NCBI GenBank assembly: GCA_016207515.1
Contig: JACQPN010000024.1
Span: 1 to 41,768, forward strand
Direction of reading: 5' to 3'
Source of the DNA: Euryarchaeota archaeon
Lineage (GTDB): Archaea; Thermoplasmatota; SW-10-69-26; JACQPN01
Length of the DNA: 41,768 nt
In this document: one piece after another, positions 33,085 to 41,287 of the stretch
Numbering within the stretch: the stretch's first letter is position 1
Layout: each line of letters opens with the position of its first letter
Notes under the pieces: model-generated
Databases searched by the model: none
Seen by the model: only the letters and a program-made list of their open reading frames with translations
What the model was told of the DNA's origin: nothing
Position numbers and translations under genes: made by a program

Positions 33085-33783
33085 TTAGCGACCGTGTCGA
33101 GCGCCCTCCACCCAATGGGTCCCGGAGACCGTGGCCTCTTTTTTCCAGATCGGGGCGAAGACCTTGAGCTCCTCGATGAGGAACTTCGTCGCCTCGAAAC
33201 CCTCTTCGCGGTGCGGTGATGCGACGCCAATGAAGACGATCCGTTCGCCCGGCCGAAGGGTCCCGACACGATGGACGACGAGGGCGTCGACGAGTCCCCA
33301 TTTCGCCATCGCCCGAGCCACGAGTCGTTCGAGTTCCACGACGGCCATCGGCTCGTAGCATTCGTAGGTGAGCGTCTCCACCGCTTCTCCCCTGGCCTCG
33401 GTGCGGACGATTCCGATGAACGTGACCACGGAGCCTGCGCCTCGTCGTTCAAGCGCCTCCGTGAGCGCCCCGACGTCGAAAGCCTCTCCTTGGATCCTGA
33501 CCCGGCTGTGCGAGCCGCCGGAGACAGGTGGAAGAAGCGCCAATTCGTCGCCCGGCGCCACTTTCGCGCCAAGGCCGCAGTATTCAAGGTTCAATCCCAC
33601 CGCGAGATGCCCCTTGAAACGTGCGAGGCGCGGGTATTCAGTGAAGAGCATCTGGAGGAGCGTTTCCACGTCGGCACCTTCCGGCAACTCGATCTCGATC
33701 CTTGATGCGCCGACTATCTCCCGCGGCTCCGCAAAGAGGAGTACACTCGCCTTGAACCTTTTTCCGGGGCCTTCGTCCGCCAT
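33085..33783 (-). CDS. moaDE: MoaD-MoaE fusion (molybdopterin synthase)
   Basis: Residues 1-90 are a MoaD ubiquitin-like domain (LFAEPREIVGASRIEIELPEG) ending in LPPVSGG, which is the MoaD C-terminus with Gly89-Gly90. Residues 91-232 are MoaE, with Arg127 (GIVRTEARGE), SPHREEGFEATKFLIEELK (Lys207) and IWKKE (Lys214/215). The Gly-Gly tail must normally be free to carry the thiocarboxylate sulfur, so the fusion implies cleavage after Gly90 or an unusual mechanism. MoaX of mycobacteria is a known parallel. ATG 33783 is the operon's first gene start, with TTTTAAG about 36 nt upstream. Confidence 0.93.
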   Translation of the reverse strand: MADEGPGKRFKASVLLFAEPREIVGASRIEIELPEGADVETLLQMLFTEYPRLARFKGHLAVGLNLEYCGLGAKVAPGDELALLPPVSGGSHSRVRIQGEAFDVGALTEALERRGAGSVVTFIGIVRTEARGEAVETLTYECYEPMAVVELERLVARAMAKWGLVDALVVHRVGTLRPGERIVFIGVASPHREEGFEATKFLIEELKVFAPIWKKEATVSGTHWVEGARHGR

Positions 33784-33852
33784 GTTCCGCAAGCGTTCAA
33801 ATCGCGCCTGTGCCTTAAAAGCTCGCCGCACGCCGGCCAGGGCCCACAACAA

Positions 33853-33859
33853 CGTATTT
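33853..33859 (+). promoter_or_regulatory. TATA element of the M14 lipoprotein gene
   Basis: GTATTTG lies about 31 nt before ATG 33887. It marks the true start, well inside a longer open frame that runs through the divergent moaDE gene. Confidence 0.5.
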
Positions 33860-33886
33860 GGCGCGGCAGGCACAATCCAGCAGCCG

Positions 33887-35221
33887 ATGGAAAGAACGGT
33901 GGCCCTGCTACTCACGGCGATACTCGTTGCGGGGTGCCTTGGTCCAACGGTCGAGCCCGAGAACGTGAAGGAGAACGCGCCGCGTGTCCGGGTCAAGGGA
34001 ACGATTCCCTACGATGTGACGCTCGCGACCGTGCTCTCAGCGATTCCCTCCAACGTCACCTCGGTCGATGACATCGTCAATCGGACCCTGCGCCTCAAGG
34101 CAAGCGAACGCGCCACGATCTTCCTCGAAGGGCGTTCGGGCCTTGGGCGACCAATCCTCTCCGTGGCCATTGTCGAGAACAACACGGCCGGCAAGGCCAC
34201 GATCCAGATCACGGGAAGCCAACATGGAAATGAGCCAAGCGGGAGCGACGCGGCCCTCATGTTGATGGAACTTTTCGCGTTGGGCGCGGGAAGCGACGTG
34301 TATCCGATCCTATCGCGCGTGAACCTCGTGTTCGTGCCGAACGCGAACCCCGATGGCCGCAACCTCGATCGACGCGGGAACGCGACGGGCATCGACATCA
34401 ACCGCGACCACATGAACCTCGAAAGCCCGGAAGGCAAGATACTACATGAGGTCTTCAACCGCCATCAGCCGGCGGCGATCCTCGACCTCCACGAGTTCGG
34501 CGGCCTCCAAGGCGCCCCCGAGCAATCGCCTGACAATGTGCATTTCGAGATCGGCGGCCCCCAGAATCCGCTCGTGCACCAGGAAGTCGCCCGGGCCGCC
34601 TACGACTTGGAGACCGTTGCGCAGAACGCCGTCAACGAGGAATTCGGGCCCGGGTGGGCCGGCATCTACCCGCCGACCGATTCGAGCCAAGGGTCGGACA
34701 TCCACCGCAACCACTATGCGATGCACAACAGCGCAAGCCTCCTTTTCGAAACCGACGGATCACTTGGCAGCGGGGACGGCTACAAGACACGCGTAAGAAT
34801 TCATTTCATCGCCACCATGGCGGTGATCAAGGCCGTGGCCGCCGATCCTGCACGGTTCATTACGGCGTCCGCGACGGCCGGATCCGACCAGGAGAACGCG
34901 ACGAAGGCGTTCTTCGTCTACGAGCCACAGTCCTACGCAGGGCAATTCACGAGGCTACTCGAAACGCACGGGCTCGAACTCGACGTGGCGGCCACGCCCA
35001 TGATGACGACGGCGCTCGGCTCGTCCGCATCCACCGAACCGGTGAAGACGTCGTTTGCGGCGGGGTCGGTCAGGGTCTGGCTGAACCAGAGTGCGGGACG
35101 TAGCGCCGCCGAGATGTTCGAAGTGTCGAACGCGCAAGACCCGTTCTACAGGGCGGGGCCCAAGGACAATGGGCTGATGTATTACCGGGGGGGCGAAAGC
35201 CCGACGCCAGCCTCGTCGTGA
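33887..35221 (+). CDS. M14-family zinc carboxypeptidase, lipoprotein
   Basis: The protein starts MERTVALLLTAILVAGC; LVAGC is a lipobox with Cys17, so it is probably lipid-anchored outside the cell. The M14 site is complete: His113 and Glu116 in SQHGNEPSG, Arg173 in DINRDH, His202 in LDLHEFGG and the catalytic Glu288 in LLFETDGS. The NPDGRNLDRRGNATG block is also typical. It should trim amino acids from peptides in the environment. It is divergent from the molybdopterin operon. Confidence 0.93.
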   Translation: MERTVALLLTAILVAGCLGPTVEPENVKENAPRVRVKGTIPYDVTLATVLSAIPSNVTSVDDIVNRTLRLKASERATIFLEGRSGLGRPILSVAIVENNTAGKATIQITGSQHGNEPSGSDAALMLMELFALGAGSDVYPILSRVNLVFVPNANPDGRNLDRRGNATGIDINRDHMNLESPEGKILHEVFNRHQPAAILDLHEFGGLQGAPEQSPDNVHFEIGGPQNPLVHQEVARAAYDLETVAQNAVNEEFGPGWAGIYPPTDSSQGSDIHRNHYAMHNSASLLFETDGSLGSGDGYKTRVRIHFIATMAVIKAVAADPARFITASATAGSDQENATKAFFVYEPQSYAGQFTRLLETHGLELDVAATPMMTTALGSSASTEPVKTSFAAGSVRVWLNQSAGRSAAEMFEVSNAQDPFYRAGPKDNGLMYYRGGESPTPASS

Positions 35222-35266
35222 TACGCGGATCAGGGCCTCGACCCGCTCGTCCCGGTCATTGGCGAA

Positions 35267-35569
35267 TCAATGGTCGTGAGGCGCAACGATGAGTGTCTCC
35301 AATCGCTTCACGCCAGGAAGTTCGAGGAGGCCCTTTGCGACCTCCATGCTTTTCTCGAAGGATTCCGCCTTGATCGCGATCGCCCCATCATAGCGTCCAA
35401 GCGTCACCACGACCATGCTGACGCCCTTGGTCTTGGTGGCGGGGTCGAACCACGCAGGCTTTGGGAGGCCTCGCGTCGGAGACCGTCGCTGCACGCCCCC
35501 CTGGTCGCTCTTGAGATGGATCGCTGCGTCGCTGTTTTGCACAAGTGCGATCAGCTTCCAATGCCTCAA
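35267..35569 (-). CDS. Lrp/AsnC ligand-binding (RAM)-like protein, second of pair
   Basis: The 100-aa protein begins at TTG 35569, overlapping the stop of the upstream gene (TTGA). The second half, VVVTLGRYDGAIAIKAE then VAKGLLELPGVKRLETLIV, fits the effector-binding domain of Lrp/AsnC regulators (or the related GYD fold). The first half has an insertion-like loop (residues about 20-48) that is unusual. No helix-turn-helix is present. Stand-alone RAM proteins in archaea bind amino acids and can tune partner regulators; the ligand here is unknown. Confidence 0.65.
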   Translation of the reverse strand: MRHWKLIALVQNSDAAIHLKSDQGGVQRRSPTRGLPKPAWFDPATKTKGVSMVVVTLGRYDGAIAIKAESFEKSMEVAKGLLELPGVKRLETLIVAPHDH

Positions 35570-35817
35570 TCTGGCCGCCCCCTCTCGTATTCGATGCCCA
35601 ATCCCGCAAGGACCTCCGCGCTCTCGACGGCCGGATGATCCTTCACTTGCTCGGTGATGCGCTCCAGGTCAGCCAGGTTCGAGGCTTCGGCCTCCAAGAC
35701 CGCGTCGACGCTTCCAAAGACCGGCTCGTAGCTTGTCAAGCCGCCGACCGTCCTCAAGTGTGCCACGACTTCCGCCCATTTTGATTGCTTTGCCTTCAGA
35801 AGGATGAGTGATTTCAC
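35566..35817 (-). CDS. Lrp/AsnC ligand-binding (RAM) domain protein, first of pair
   Basis: From GTG 35817 the 83-aa protein MKSLILLKAKQSKWAEVVAH continues as GGLTSYEPVFGSVDAVLEAEA and a LADLERITEQVKDHPAVESAEVL helix-strand. This is the beta-alpha-beta-beta-alpha-beta fold of the Lrp/AsnC ligand-binding domain without its DNA-binding part. The start has GGGGG about 8 nt upstream, and an AATTAAG TATA-like element lies about 45 nt before it. The next gene overlaps its stop, so the pair is co-translated and may form mixed oligomers. Confidence 0.75.
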   Translation of the reverse strand: MKSLILLKAKQSKWAEVVAHLRTVGGLTSYEPVFGSVDAVLEAEASNLADLERITEQVKDHPAVESAEVLAGLGIEYERGRPD

Positions 35818-35989
35818 AGGTCTTCCCCCGATCCAGGAATGCTGCGGTCGACGCTTAATTGTTATCACGTGGCGCAACCAAGGGTGGATGCTGCGAGGCC
35901 GATCGATTGGGGCCCCAACGATCCTTGCGCCGGGCCGGCAGACCGACGGCGTCGGCGACCGGTTTTGGGCAGGCAGCGACACTTCGAAC

Positions 35990-35997
35990 GTATTTTA
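35990..35997 (+). promoter_or_regulatory. TATA element of the TerB-tailed membrane protein gene
   Basis: GTATTTTA is centred about 29 nt before GTG 36023. It supports this start over the earlier codons of a frame that opens at 35804 and overlaps the divergent RAM gene. Confidence 0.55.
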
Positions 35998-36022
35998 CGG
36001 GGCCGTCTGCATCCGCGTACCC

Positions 36023-37336
36023 GTGCACGATTGGACGGCCCAATCCCCACAGCTTGCCGCAGTGGCTCTCGTTCTCGCCGTGGCCGCCACGCTCGCCTTC
36101 TTGAGCCCCTACAACCGGGCCGTGCGGGCCTTTGTCGTGTTATTGGCGCTACGCGCCCTCACGGGCCTGGGTCACGCGATGGCGAACATAGCCGACAGTC
36201 CGGCGGATGCCGACTTCTGGTGGCGCCTTCATCCCTATTTTATGCTGCCCCTGGCGTTTGCCGCATTGTACTTCGCGTCGGTTTTCCCGCGTCGCCGTGT
36301 GCTCCAGGGGGTTCCCGGTGGCACGGCAGCGCTTGCCGTGGCCGGAACAGTGGTGGCGCTGACGGCCTACGTTTTCGATCACCGCCTGTTTTGGGACCTC
36401 GGATCGGTCGCCGCCGGCGAATCTCCGACCATGAACGCGACCACAGGGCCGCTCTTCGTGTTCGAAGGGATCTTTCTTCTCGCCTACGCGATCATAGTCT
36501 ACACGTGTGCCCGGGACTTCACCCTGTCCAGCCCTGGGCCTGCCCGCCAATCCATGCTCATCGTCGGCCTTGGTTTCGGGGTCGTTTCGCTCTACGACGG
36601 ACTTAGTTTCCTGACGCTCGAGAGCGGCGCGGTCTGGCGACACCAACCATTGGTCTCGTACGGACTCGCGGTCTCATTCGTCGGTGCCATCATCGTCGTC
36701 TGCGCCGCGGCGTGGATCCTGTACCGGAACATGCGACGGGAGGATTCCACGCAGACGCGGTCGACGACCCGGCGTTTCCTCTTCGGTCTAGCTCTTGCCC
36801 CGGTCTCGCTCGGGATCCTGGCCCTTACCGGAACAAACGGCCCGGGCGCCGAGCCACTTTCGATGGTATTTGCCGCGTTCTGGCGCGTGGCGCTCCCCCT
36901 GCTCGTCGCATACGGGCTCGTCCGCCACCACATCTTCGACATCGACGTGAAGCTCAAGTGGACGATCGGGAGCGGGACGCTCGCGGGTTTCTTCCTTGCG
37001 GTGTTCTTCGTGGTCGCCCAATTGGTCCAGAACGCCCTCGGTGAGGTCTATGGTTGGCTCGTCGGTGGCGTTGCGGCCGGTCTACTCCTCTTCGCCCTGT
37101 CGCCTTTGCAACGGATCGCCGAGCAGGTCGCGCACGCAGCTTTACCGGGGGCAAAACCCATCGCGGCGATGAACCGCGACGAGAGACTGCTGGTCTATCG
37201 CGATACGGCCCGCGTCGTCTGGGCGGACGGTGCGATCGACCGCAACGAACGGGCGATGCTCGACAAACTAAGGGAGACGTTGGGTCTCACGAGGGAGGAG
37301 GCGAGCGTCATCGAAAGCGAGGCCGCGAGCGCATAG
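36023..37336 (+). CDS. multi-span membrane protein with C-terminal TerB-like domain
   Basis: From GTG 36023 the protein has about 8-9 spans in ~370 residues (for example LAAVALVLAVAATLAFL, FVVLLALRAL, LAGFFLAVFFVVAQLV). The arrangement resembles the membrane sensor part of archaeal histidine kinases, but there is no kinase domain. The last ~57 residues read VYRDTARVVWADGAIDRNERAML...LGLTREEASVIE. This is the TerB/DjlA-like signature, with the metal-binding ADGxxDxxE at 401-409. A sensor or scaffold at the membrane is an inference; no relatives are named. Confidence 0.75.
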   Translation: MHDWTAQSPQLAAVALVLAVAATLAFLSPYNRAVRAFVVLLALRALTGLGHAMANIADSPADADFWWRLHPYFMLPLAFAALYFASVFPRRRVLQGVPGGTAALAVAGTVVALTAYVFDHRLFWDLGSVAAGESPTMNATTGPLFVFEGIFLLAYAIIVYTCARDFTLSSPGPARQSMLIVGLGFGVVSLYDGLSFLTLESGAVWRHQPLVSYGLAVSFVGAIIVVCAAAWILYRNMRREDSTQTRSTTRRFLFGLALAPVSLGILALTGTNGPGAEPLSMVFAAFWRVALPLLVAYGLVRHHIFDIDVKLKWTIGSGTLAGFFLAVFFVVAQLVQNALGEVYGWLVGGVAAGLLLFALSPLQRIAEQVAHAALPGAKPIAAMNRDERLLVYRDTARVVWADGAIDRNERAMLDKLRETLGLTREEASVIESEAASA

Positions 37337-37389
37337 GGGAACGGCAGCGCGCAGGGCCCAGGACGGATACCCACGCCGCCTCTGGCGCC

Positions 37390-38040
37390 TCACGGGTTCT
37401 TCGGTACCTTCTCCCAATCCTTGAGGAACTGCTGGATCCCCCTGTCCGTCAATGGGTGCTTCACCATCTGCTCCAAAACCTTCCACGGAAGCGTCGCTAT
37501 GTGCGCTCCGGCTTCTGCGGCCTCGACCACGTGTATCGGGTGCCGCACGCTTGCGACCAGGACCTGCGTCTTGTAACCGTAGTTCCCGTAGATCTTGAGG
37601 ATCTGCCGGATGAGGTCCATCCCGTTGTGGCTCATGTCGTCGAGCCTGCCGACAAACGGGCTCACGATGAAGCCGCCAGCCTTGGCGACGAGAAGGGCCT
37701 GTGTCGGACTGAAGCAGAGCGTCGTGTTCGTACGGATGCCCTTCGCCTCCAGCCGCTTTACGGCTTTCAGCCCCTCGGCCGTCATGGGGACCTTCACCAC
37801 GATGTTTTCGTGGATTTTTGAAAACACAACACCTTCACGCACCATCCCCTCATGATCCTCTGCGATCGTCTCGGCGGAGACCGGCCCGTCGACGATGGAG
37901 CAGATCTCCTTGAGCGCCGAAGGGTAGTCGCGGCCCTCCTTCATGATGAGGGTCGGGTTCGTCGTCACGCCATCGAGGATGCCCCACGCGGCGGCTTCCT
38001 TGATCTCTTTCACGTTCGCAGTGTCGAGGAATATCTTCAA
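37390..38040 (-). CDS. tal: transaldolase (TalC/MipB type)
   Basis: The short (216-aa) transaldolase subfamily is shown by [38 protein letters not shown] with the Schiff-base lysine, [16 protein letters not shown] and SPFVGRLDD. It moves dihydroxyacetone units between sugar phosphates in the non-oxidative pentose phosphate route. TTG 38040 is preferred over TTG 38046 because GGGGGAG lies six nt before it and MKIFLDTAN is the family start. It follows the transketolase half-gene by 40 bp on the same strand, so the two form an operon. Confidence 0.94.
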   Translation of the reverse strand: MKIFLDTANVKEIKEAAAWGILDGVTTNPTLIMKEGRDYPSALKEICSIVDGPVSAETIAEDHEGMVREGVVFSKIHENIVVKVPMTAEGLKAVKRLEAKGIRTNTTLCFSPTQALLVAKAGGFIVSPFVGRLDDMSHNGMDLIRQILKIYGNYGYKTQVLVASVRHPIHVVEAAEAGAHIATLPWKVLEQMVKHPLTDRGIQQFLKDWEKVPKNP

Positions 38041-38080
38041 TTCCAACTCCCCCGTTTCGATATGAATCCCGCTCCCGGCT

Positions 38081-39013
38081 TCATCTCTTTAGCACCCTCT
38101 TTGCGGCATCCGCAATGTCTTGGGCCACTATATGGTACTTCTTCATCAATTCGCTCGCGTCGCCGGATTCGCCGAACGTATCACGCACACCCACGCGTTC
38201 CATCCGCACGGGATACGTCTCGACCAGGACCTCGGCCACGGCGCTACCAAGACCGTTGTAGATGTTGTGCTCCTCGGCCGTGACGACGGCCCCCGTGTCT
38301 CGCGCCGCCTTCTCGATCGTGGCGCCGTCGATGGGCTTGATGGTGGGGCAATTGATGACGCGCGCCTCCACCCCTTCCTCGTGGAGAAACGCCGCGGCGA
38401 CGAGGGCCTCGTACACCTCGAGCCCACAGGCGATGAGCGAAACGTCGGTCCCGTCGCGAAGCACTTGCGCTTTCCCTAATTCGAAACCCCTGACCTGCTC
38501 GAGAAGCGGCGAGTCCTCGCGGCCGCATCGGACGTAGAACGGACCGTACTCGTCGGCGATGAAATGTATGACCGCCTCCATCTGGTTGGCGTCGGCCGGG
38601 ACGATGACACGCATGTTCGGAAGTCCCCGCATGAGGCCTATGTCTTCGAGCATCTGGTGCGAGGCGCCGTCGCCGCCGACCGATATCCCAGCGTGGGTGG
38701 CGACAATCTTCACGTTGAGGTTTGGGTAGCAGATGGATTGCCGTATCGGGTCATACGCCCGGCCGGTCGCAAAGACCGCGAAGGTGGAGGCAAAGACGGT
38801 CTTGCCGCACGAGGCGAGCCCGGCGGCGGTACCCATCATCCCCGCCTCCGCTATCCCCATGTCGAAGAAGCGGTCCGGGTACAGGGTGCCGAAGCGCTTC
38901 GTCTTCGTAGAGAGCGCGAGGTCCGCGTCCAACACGACGACGTTCGGGTTCTTCTTGCCGACCTCGATGAGCGCCTGACTGTAAGCGTCGCGGAGGTTAC
39001 GCATCTGGGCCAT
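38081..39013 (-). CDS. transketolase, C-terminal subunit
   Basis: From ATG 39013 the 310-aa protein covers the pyrimidine-binding and C-terminal domains: [36 protein letters not shown] with the catalytic Glu that activates thiamine, [26 protein letters not shown] and FYVRCGRED. In archaea transketolase is usually split and the N-terminal (diphosphate-binding) subunit gene lies next to this one. Here it does not: upstream is the divergent fdhD and downstream is transaldolase. The partner must lie elsewhere in the genome. Confidence 0.93.
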   Translation of the reverse strand: MAQMRNLRDAYSQALIEVGKKNPNVVVLDADLALSTKTKRFGTLYPDRFFDMGIAEAGMMGTAAGLASCGKTVFASTFAVFATGRAYDPIRQSICYPNLNVKIVATHAGISVGGDGASHQMLEDIGLMRGLPNMRVIVPADANQMEAVIHFIADEYGPFYVRCGREDSPLLEQVRGFELGKAQVLRDGTDVSLIACGLEVYEALVAAAFLHEEGVEARVINCPTIKPIDGATIEKAARDTGAVVTAEEHNIYNGLGSAVAEVLVETYPVRMERVGVRDTFGESGDASELMKKYHIVAQDIADAAKRVLKR

Positions 39014-39042
39014 GTGTTGGACGTGCAAGCGCCGTGTGGGTG

Positions 39043-39049
39043 ATAAATA
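39043..39049 (-). promoter_or_regulatory. TATA element of the transketolase-transaldolase operon
   Basis: TATTTAT on the minus strand is centred about 33 nt before ATG 39013. It supports this start over upstream codons in the open frame. Confidence 0.55.
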
Positions 39050-39214
39050 CACCGCCGGCACCGCATGCCGCTTTGACCGCTCCTCTCCTCCGCTAGGACC
39101 ACCTGGTTTCCAACTCGTCACGTGGGAGGACCCGTGCGGGCGAAGCCTCATACGGCCGCGCCTGCTTTTTGCCTCGTGCGGCGCGCCTCCATATGCAGGT
39201 ACAAGGAAGGATGC

Positions 39215-39979
39215 ATGAGCCGCGTCAAGGACTCGATCGCCGAAGAAGCTCTATTGCACCTTGAGATCAACAAGGAGGCGGCGTTCGACACGATATGCAC
39301 GCCGACCGACGTGAAGGAGTTCGCGGTCGGGAACCTCTTTGCGGAAGGGTTCATCCGATCCGTAGATGAGATCATGTCGATCAAACGCAAGAAGAAGAAT
39401 GACGCAATCTACGTGGACGTCACCTTGCGCCGGTTCGACCAGAAAAAGACCTTCCTCAAGAAGAACTACAACATCATATGGACCGAGTGCGGCCCGCCCG
39501 TCAATTTCCGCAAACGCATCGGCGACCGGCTGAAGAACGCGGAGGCCCCGTTCACCCTGACACCCCGCGCTCTGTTTGACGCGCAGGAGAAGGTGATGAT
39601 GCACAGCCGGGCGTTCCAGGAGACGGGCGCAGAACATTACGCGTTCCTGTTCGACCCGAGCGGGCGGCTGCTCACGTGGTCGATGGACGTCGGTCGCCAC
39701 AACGCCGTCGACAAGGTGATCGGCAAACATCTCCTGGCGAAACGGTCCTTCGCCGACACGTGGCTTTTCTCCACGGGACGCCTTTCCTCCGATCTCGTCT
39801 TCAAGGCCCTTCGCGCGCGGATCCCTCTGGTCGTGAGCAAGTCGGCGCCGCTTGCTTCCGCCGTGGACATCGCCCGTGAGTACGGTCTAGGGCTTATCGG
39901 GTTCCTGCGGGGCCAGCGATTCAACCTCTACAGCGGCGAGAAGATGATATCGCTAGAACGGGGTGGACGGTCCGCCTGA
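39215..39979 (+). CDS. fdhD: FdhD-family sulfurtransferase for formate dehydrogenase
   Basis: The FdhD body is plain: EFAVGNLFAEGFI, MMHSRAFQETGAEHYAFLF, DVGRHNAVDKVIGKHLL, FSTGRLSSDLVFKALRARIPLVVSKSAP and GFLRGQRFNLYSG. FdhD passes sulfur to the molybdenum cofactor of formate dehydrogenase. The usual CGxCG loop reads TECGPPVNF, so only one cysteine (Cys92) remains. It starts at ATG 39215, after an AAGGAAGG purine stretch ending 4 nt before. No formate dehydrogenase gene is in the window; the molybdopterin genes lie 6 kb away. Confidence 0.93.
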   Translation: MSRVKDSIAEEALLHLEINKEAAFDTICTPTDVKEFAVGNLFAEGFIRSVDEIMSIKRKKKNDAIYVDVTLRRFDQKKTFLKKNYNIIWTECGPPVNFRKRIGDRLKNAEAPFTLTPRALFDAQEKVMMHSRAFQETGAEHYAFLFDPSGRLLTWSMDVGRHNAVDKVIGKHLLAKRSFADTWLFSTGRLSSDLVFKALRARIPLVVSKSAPLASAVDIAREYGLGLIGFLRGQRFNLYSGEKMISLERGGRSA

Positions 39980-39989
39980 GGGCGACACG

Positions 39990-40613
39990 TCATTTACGCC
40001 CGACGAAGCGCAGGATCTCGCGCACCACCTTCTCCCCGCGCACCTTCTTCACCGTCTCGCCGCGTTCGACGTCCACCGACGCGAAGCCGGAGAGAAGACG
40101 ACGCAACTCGCCCTCCGTGAAGTAATAATAAGGGATCCCCTCCTTGACGACGAAGCGGTCCTTGGCGCGAAGGTCGTTGTGGCTGAACACCTCGCCGATG
40201 AAGAGTCCTGCTGGTTTGAGCACGCGGTGCGCTTCCGCCACCGCGGCCGGCCGTCCCCGTTCGCTAAGGTGCGTCAGGACGAAATTCGAGATGACGACGT
40301 CGGCCATGGCCGCCGCGGCCGGGATTTGTACAACGTCCGCGACGACGAAGTCCGCTTCGGGGTTCTTGGCCCGCGCCCCGAGGACACCGGCCCGTGCGTA
40401 GTCAACCGCGAACACCCTCGCGCCTTTTGAGATCAGTGAGGCCAATGTCTTTCCCCCGCCACAACCCGACTCCAACACCACATCACCCTTGCGCACGAGG
40501 TCAAGAAGGGGCGATCTCCAAGTCCCCCGCCAAGGCAATGGTTCGCGCGCGTATTTCATCTCCCAAGCCCGCCGGGCAGTGGTGTGGACAGTCACTTTGG
40601 GCGGGTCTGGCAC
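39990..40613 (-). CDS. class I SAM-dependent methyltransferase
   Basis: The 207-aa protein has the AdoMet motif I VVLESGCGGGKTLASL, a following acidic strand end (VFAVDYA), motif II-like ADVVISNFVLTHL and post-motif HRVLKPAGLFIGEVF. A tail with YYYFTEGELRRLLSGF is typical of small-molecule methyltransferases. The substrate cannot be read from sequence. It starts at GTG 40613 and is convergent with fdhD, 10 bp apart. Confidence 0.88.
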   Translation of the reverse strand: MPDPPKVTVHTTARRAWEMKYAREPLPWRGTWRSPLLDLVRKGDVVLESGCGGGKTLASLISKGARVFAVDYARAGVLGARAKNPEADFVVADVVQIPAAAAMADVVISNFVLTHLSERGRPAAVAEAHRVLKPAGLFIGEVFSHNDLRAKDRFVVKEGIPYYYFTEGELRRLLSGFASVDVERGETVKKVRGEKVVREILRFVGRK

Positions 40614-40702
40614 GCAGAATGGACCGCGTTTCGCATCTAAGTGTACTAGTAAACGCTTGCTTCCGGTCGAGTCTTCGACACGCCGCGGCGCTGCTCGCTA
40701 CG

Positions 40703-40710
40703 TTTAAATA
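40703..40710 (+). promoter_or_regulatory. probable rRNA promoter TATA box
   Basis: TTTAAATA is the best TATA box in the 670 nt before 16S rRNA, predicting transcription start near 40733. Directly downstream the only ATG frame stops after six codons, so the box does not serve a protein gene. Confidence 0.55.
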
Positions 40711-40732
40711 GGGGTTGTGACTTGTATGCCAA

Positions 40733-41287
40733 GCCGACCGGCATAGAACCGGTTGATGCAATCGGCTGCTTTTGACCCGGCATAAAGGTGCCGGCGAGGT
40801 AGGGAAGACGCTTCCTGACTTCGCGCGTCCTTGCTCGTAAAAGAGCATCCGCCTTCTCGCGGACGACGCGACGTGGCAGCCGAGGCAAGCCGCGATCGTA
40901 ATTCGCCCGAGGACCTTGTGTCCATTGAACGGCGATATCCAAGTCGCGGAAAAACGGCAAGCGTCGCCGCAAAAAGTGCCCAAAAGGGCTCTTCGATTCA
41001 TGGAGAGCCGAGAAACCCGATGCGTACAACCTACGCAGCGTGACCTCTCGCCTCTGACGAGGAAGACCAATATCGCTGTTTGAACAAACAGCGTGGATGG
41101 TGAAACTTGAAAGTCCCGCGGAAGTCGCAAACGTGCGACTTCCTGAACGAATAATGTGTATTCGTTCGCAATTCCTAATCGGAAAAGTACTTTCCCCAAA
41201 ATCACTGCGATTTTGGGAATAACGATTCCGTGCGGAGCAACATGATTGCGAGGTGGCAGAGCCTCTTACGGCGCTGCGACTTCGTTA
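40733..41287 (+). ncRNA. hairpin-rich 5' leader of the pre-16S rRNA
   Basis: About 555 nt lie between the presumed promoter and 16S. Simple stem-loops follow one another: 40777-40794 (CCGGCA/TGCCGG), 40803-40815, 40833-40846, 40987-41009 (GGCTCT/AGAGCC), 41021-41037 (TGCGTA/TACGCA), 41051-41062 and 41074-41093 (CGCTGTTT/AAACAGCG). Then come 41121-41142 (GAAGTCGCA/TGCGACTTC), 41145-41167 (GAACGAATA/TATTCGTTC) and 41195-41217 (CCCAAAATC/GATTTTGGG). Open frames here are not protein-like. The region may guide pre-rRNA processing or hold a separate small RNA. Confidence 0.5.

Noticed and set aside
33087-33587. Upstream extension of the moaC frame
   Set aside because: The extended frame runs through moaDE in another phase and is Ser/Arg-rich; GTG 33080 gives the normal MoaC length.
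40733-41060. RNase P RNA or SRP RNA in the 16S leader
   Set aside because: Dense hairpins prompted the check, but the conserved RNase P core (GAGGAAAGTC and ACAGNRA-type elements) and the SRP GNAR-tetraloop helix were not found.
40501-41205. 234-codon minus-strand frame in front of 16S rRNA
   Set aside because: It overlaps the methyltransferase start and the hairpin-rich leader, has no domain-like pattern and is rich in Arg/Ser/Cys as expected from structured GC-rich RNA.
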